Below, piece after piece: positions 7,034-8,799 of a DNA stretch of 8,799 nt. Numbering within the stretch: the first letter of the stretch is position 1; every line of letters starts with the position of its first letter. The notes beneath the pieces are model-generated. The model did not search any database. It was not told the DNA's origin and saw only the letters and a program-made list of their open reading frames with translations. This DNA comes from Xanthobacteraceae bacterium (lineage in GTDB: Bacteria > Pseudomonadota > Alphaproteobacteria > Rhizobiales > Xanthobacteraceae), in assembly GCA_030036975.1 (NCBI GenBank), contig JASHSE010000400.1, positions 1 through 8,799 on the forward strand, read 5' to 3'. Position numbers and translations under genes: made by a program.

Positions 7034-7885
7034 TTATCGCGCGAACCAATTGAAGCGATAATCGAGCGTGGCCTTCACCACCTCGATGTTCTGATTCACC
7101 GTGATTGGGGCCGAACCCGTGCCCGTAAGAGGTCCAGAAGCGGTCAACGTCACGCTGTGATTGCCGAAGCCGTAATGGTCATACTCGATGCCGGCGGACC
7201 AGTTGTCGGCAAACGCCCAGGCGAGACCGACGCCGACCGTCCAGCCCGTATCGGTATCGGTCCCCGACGCATTGCAGGACAAGCCGGGGGTGGAAGCAAA
7301 GCAGAAGGCCGCGGCGTTGCCGAAGAAAGTGAGAGGATCGATGCTATCGCGGCTGTGCTCCCAGGCGACGCCGCCTTTGCCGTAGAGCATCCAACGATCC
7401 CACGTGTATCCGACGCGTCCGGTCACGCTCGCCAGCCAGTCGGTCTGATCGCGAAGCGTGGCAGGCACCCCGTTTTTGCCTCCGAACAACGGATCGCCGC
7501 CGAGAAACGCGTACGGATTGCTCGTGCTGCCGTCGAGATTGGTCCAGGAAAAATCGCCGGCAATGCCGGCGACCCAATTGGTGGCGAATTGATAATCGCA
7601 GCCGATTTGGCCGCCGCCGACAAACCCGGCGCCCTGACCGAAGCCGGCGCCGCTGCCGGTTGGAGCGAACTCGCCTAATCCGCCGCCGAAAAAGGTGCTT
7701 GGATCAATGAAATTGGCGGTGCCCCAGTCGCCGCCGAGATGGCCGCCGATGTAGCAGCCTGTCCAGCTGAAAGGTCGCGCCACGACGGCTGGCGCCTTCA
7801 CCGGCATCGGTGCCGGCGCCAAGTCGGCCGCAATGGCCGGGCCGCTTAATGCCAAGGCGGTGGTAGCAAGAAGGATACGCTTCAT
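7034..7885 (-). CDS. Outer-membrane beta-barrel protein, Omp25/31-like family
   Basis: A 283-residue exported protein. Residues 1-20 are a clear Sec signal peptide: MKR, a hydrophobic stretch ILLATTALALSG, then AIAA before DLAP, with cleavage near 19-21. A short Pro/Ala linker (22-38) leads to a barrel that opens with FSWTGCYIGGHLGGDWG (39-55), the hallmark of the rhizobial/Brucella Omp25/31-like porin family. Alternating strands follow, for example WLASVTGRVGYTWDRWMLYGKGGVAW (150-175), GWTVGVGLAWAF (214-225) and NWSAGIEYDHYGFG (228-241), ending in VVKATLDYRFNWFAR (269-283). Four cysteines are present (C44, C96, C195, C204); the last two sit in a predicted loop. It probably lies in the outer membrane with a structural or porin-like role; transport specificity is unknown. 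The ATG at 7885 is chosen because it gives the signal peptide and has GAGGGG 7 nt upstream; the frame runs on to an ATG at 7954, which would bury the signal peptide. Confidence 0.92.
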   Translation of the reverse strand: MKRILLATTALALSGPAIAADLAPAPMPVKAPAVVARPFSWTGCYIGGHLGGDWGTANFIDPSTFFGGGLGEFAPTGSGAGFGQGAGFVGGGQIGCDYQFATNWVAGIAGDFSWTNLDGSTSNPYAFLGGDPLFGGKNGVPATLRDQTDWLASVTGRVGYTWDRWMLYGKGGVAWEHSRDSIDPLTFFGNAAAFCFASTPGLSCNASGTDTDTGWTVGVGLAWAFADNWSAGIEYDHYGFGNHSVTLTASGPLTGTGSAPITVNQNIEVVKATLDYRFNWFAR

Positions 7886-7893
7886 GGCCACGC

Positions 7894-7910
7894 CCCTCAC
7901 ACGATGAGGG
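7894..7910 (-). promoter_or_regulatory. Hairpin overlapping the Omp Shine-Dalgarno sequence
   Basis: On the minus strand the leader reads CCCTCA-TCGTG-TGAGGG, a perfect 6-bp stem with a 5-nt loop. Its 3' arm overlaps the GAGGGG ribosome site (7893-7898) that lies 7 nt before the ATG at 7885. Such a stem could hide the ribosome site and lower translation. If the TATAGT at 7913-7918 is the true -10, transcription would start within the 5' arm and the stem would not form fully, so the two ideas compete. Confidence 0.4.
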
Positions 7911-8059
7911 CAACTATACACCCGTGGCGAGCCCCATGTGTGGCAAAAGGACAACAGTGCATTGAATTATGCAGCGTTGGTTCCGACTCGCGGAATAAGC
8001 CCGACCGTTGAGGAAAGACAGCACGCGAGCGCGGCCAAAACGTCGGCGGCGCCGCGCTT

Positions 8060-8076
8060 TTAACCGCTTGTTTACC
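8060..8076 (+). promoter_or_regulatory. CtrA-like binding site upstream of the PodJ-like gene
   Basis: TTAACC-GCTTG-TTTACC matches the alphaproteobacterial CtrA recognition sequence, commonly written TTAA-N7-TTAA(C), with one mismatch in the second half (TTTA for TTAA). Taken as TTAACC-N5-TTAACC, 11 of 12 bases fit. The site is 119 nt before the start codon of the PodJ-like gene, a plausible promoter position, and stands out as an AT-rich patch in GC-rich DNA. It is nearer to and more suited to the PodJ-like gene than to the Omp gene, 174 nt away on the other side. Binding itself is inferred. Confidence 0.55.
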
Positions 8077-8195
8077 CTAATCCTTAACAGTTGCCGCCCT
8101 AGGGGCAGCAGAGGGACCGCGCCGCCCGCATCGTCCGTTTTCGAGCGCCGGCTCGGGACCGGGCCAGGCCGCCCCCTCTGAGTTTGGGCGCGCGA

Positions 8196-8799
8196 ATGAA
8201 ACCTGGCGGTCTGTGGAATCTTCGAGGTCTTCGTCCGCGAGCACAGGGGGATGCACGGGACGCCGCGCGGCAGTCCGGCGCTTCGGTCGGCGAATGGCTC
8301 AACAGCGTCATCGAAAGCGATGACGACGACGATGTGGTGGACGGGCGGCCGCGCCGCCGCCACCGCCGCGAGCCGGTCGCGTTCGGCGCACCGCAGCGGC
8401 GCGAAGCTGGCCCCCATCGCGACCCGCACGAGAGCGACCGCTACGAGCCCCGCCGCGATCCAAAGGACGAGGATGACCGCGAACGCCTTCCGCGCCGCGA
8501 TCGGTACCGCGACGCCCGCGATAGCGCGCCCCGCCGCGAAGAATTCGACCACGTCAACGACCGCCTCGACAAGCTGTCGCAGCAATTGGAGCGGATCGTG
8601 CACGCCGCAGCCGTGCGGCAGGAAACGCCGGCGGCGTCGAACGCGCCGAGCGAACCGCTCGCGCCGCCACTGAATGGCCCGCCGGCGTCGCCGGCGCCGC
8701 CGGCGCCGATCGCAGCCGTGCCGCAGGAAACGCCGGCGGCGCCGAACACGCCAAGCGAACCGCTCGCGCCGCCGCTGAATGGCGCGCCGCCGGTACCGC
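8196..8799 (+). CDS. PodJ-like polarity / SEL1-repeat family protein, N-terminal part
   Basis: An open frame from the ATG at 8196 that runs off the right edge after 201 codons. The N-terminus LWNLRGLRPRAQ...ARDAARQSGASVGEWLNSVI (6-39) matches the conserved opening of large rhizobial proteins annotated as PodJ-like localisation factors or SEL1-repeat/peptidoglycan-binding proteins. In those, a short N-terminal helix domain is followed by coiled coils, disordered proline-rich linkers, a membrane segment, SEL1 repeats and a peptidoglycan-binding domain. Here an acidic run DDDDD (42-46) and basic RRRHRR (53-58) are followed by a highly charged Arg/Asp-rich stretch (68-115), a short heptad-like helix REEFDHVNDRLDKLSQQLER (114-133) and a Pro/Ala-rich region with a 35-residue repeat (138 onward). 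The likely role is organisation of the cell pole or envelope during the cell cycle, which fits the upstream CtrA-like site. The downstream domains are outside the window, so the call rests on the N-terminus. The ribosome site is weak. Confidence 0.72.
   Translation, partial: MKPGGLWNLRGLRPRAQGDARDAARQSGASVGEWLNSVIESDDDDDVVDGRPRRRHRREPVAFGAPQRREAGPHRDPHESDRYEPRRDPKDEDDRERLPRRDRYRDARDSAPRREEFDHVNDRLDKLSQQLERIVHAAAVRQETPAASNAPSEPLAPPLNGPPASPAPPAPIAAVPQETPAAPNTPSEPLAPPLNGAPPVP
8607..8799 (+). repeat. In-frame 105-bp tandem repeat in the PodJ-like gene
   Basis: Unit 1 is 8607-8711; unit 2 begins at 8712 with the same period and is cut by the window end. Both start GCAGCCGTG and then share CAGGAAACGCCGGCGGCG, AGCGAACCGCTCGCGCCGCC and CTGAATGGC with few substitutions. 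The period is exactly 35 codons, giving AAVRQETPAASNAPSEPLAP... and AAVPQETPAAPNTPSEPLAP... in the protein (residues 138-172 and 173 onward). High nucleotide identity points to recent duplication or ongoing homogenisation. More copies may lie beyond the edge. Confidence 0.85.

Larger units (their letters stand above)
7886..8195. promoter_or_regulatory. Intergenic region between the Omp and PodJ-like genes (divergent)
   Basis: This 310-nt stretch lies between two divergent genes and has no convincing coding capacity. Near the Omp side it holds the Omp ribosome site, a hairpin that overlaps it, and a possible -10 hexamer TATAGT on the minus strand (7913-7918) without a good -35 partner at 17 nt. 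In the middle is a GACTC site (7985-7989) matching the CcrM methylation sequence GANTC; another GANTC (GAATC, 8216-8220) lies just inside the PodJ-like gene. The CtrA-like box at 8060-8076 is listed separately. A short palindrome CCCTAGGG is at 8097-8104. Assignment of individual promoters is tentative. Confidence 0.5.

Noticed and set aside
7914..8603. Minus-strand open frame of 229 codons with a hydrophobic stretch, antisense to the PodJ-like gene
   Set aside because: It overlaps the recognised PodJ-like N-terminus and the promoter region, and its hydrophobic part is the reverse complement of the charged Arg/Asp-rich segment, a common artefact.
8251..8673. Plus-strand open frame of 140 codons in another frame of the PodJ-like gene
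   Set aside because: It is made of Arg, Ala and Thr runs from the GC-rich repeats; the frame starting at 8196 has the family N-terminus and stays open to the edge.

Overview
The window is GC-rich chromosomal DNA of an alphaproteobacterium, most likely a Hyphomicrobiales (Rhizobiales) member close to the Bradyrhizobiaceae/Xanthobacteraceae. The placement rests on a plant-type glutamate-cysteine ligase, an Omp25/31-type porin-like barrel protein, a PodJ-like polarity protein, a CtrA-like box, and a compound palindromic repeat of the kind scattered through bradyrhizobial genomes. No rRNA, tRNA, CRISPR array, insertion sequence or phage gene was seen. Eight coding regions can be supported; the first and last run off the window.

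Left part (1-5468, all minus strand, so read right to left): a fatty-acid beta-oxidation block. A thiolase (fadA-like) comes first. It is followed by a 211-nt gap filled largely by four hairpins forming a REP/BIME-like element, then a small cupin protein whose stop codon overlaps (ATGA) the start of a 737-residue fused enoyl-CoA hydratase/3-hydroxyacyl-CoA dehydrogenase (fadJ-like). After 74 nt lies gshA, the first enzyme of glutathione synthesis, cut by the left edge. The thiolase and fusion protein together supply the last three steps of beta-oxidation; the acyl-CoA dehydrogenase step is not in the window.

Middle (5469-7001): a 114-nt divergent promoter region separates the thiolase from a plus-strand pair, a classical short-chain dehydrogenase/reductase (SDR) and, 36 nt later, a GNAT acetyltransferase of the RimJ/RimL type.

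Right part (7034-8799): a minus-strand outer-membrane beta-barrel protein with a clear signal peptide converges on the GNAT gene. It diverges, across a 310-nt intergenic region, from the 5' end of a PodJ-like gene. That intergenic region holds a near-perfect CtrA-like site (TTAACC-N5-TTTACC), and the PodJ-like gene contains an in-frame 105-bp tandem repeat at the right edge.

Most of this is ordinary core-genome content, and I see no convincing new multi-gene system. The points most worth a second look are the compound palindrome inside the beta-oxidation operon, the cupin embedded in that operon, and the CtrA-like site plus tandem repeat at the PodJ-like locus.
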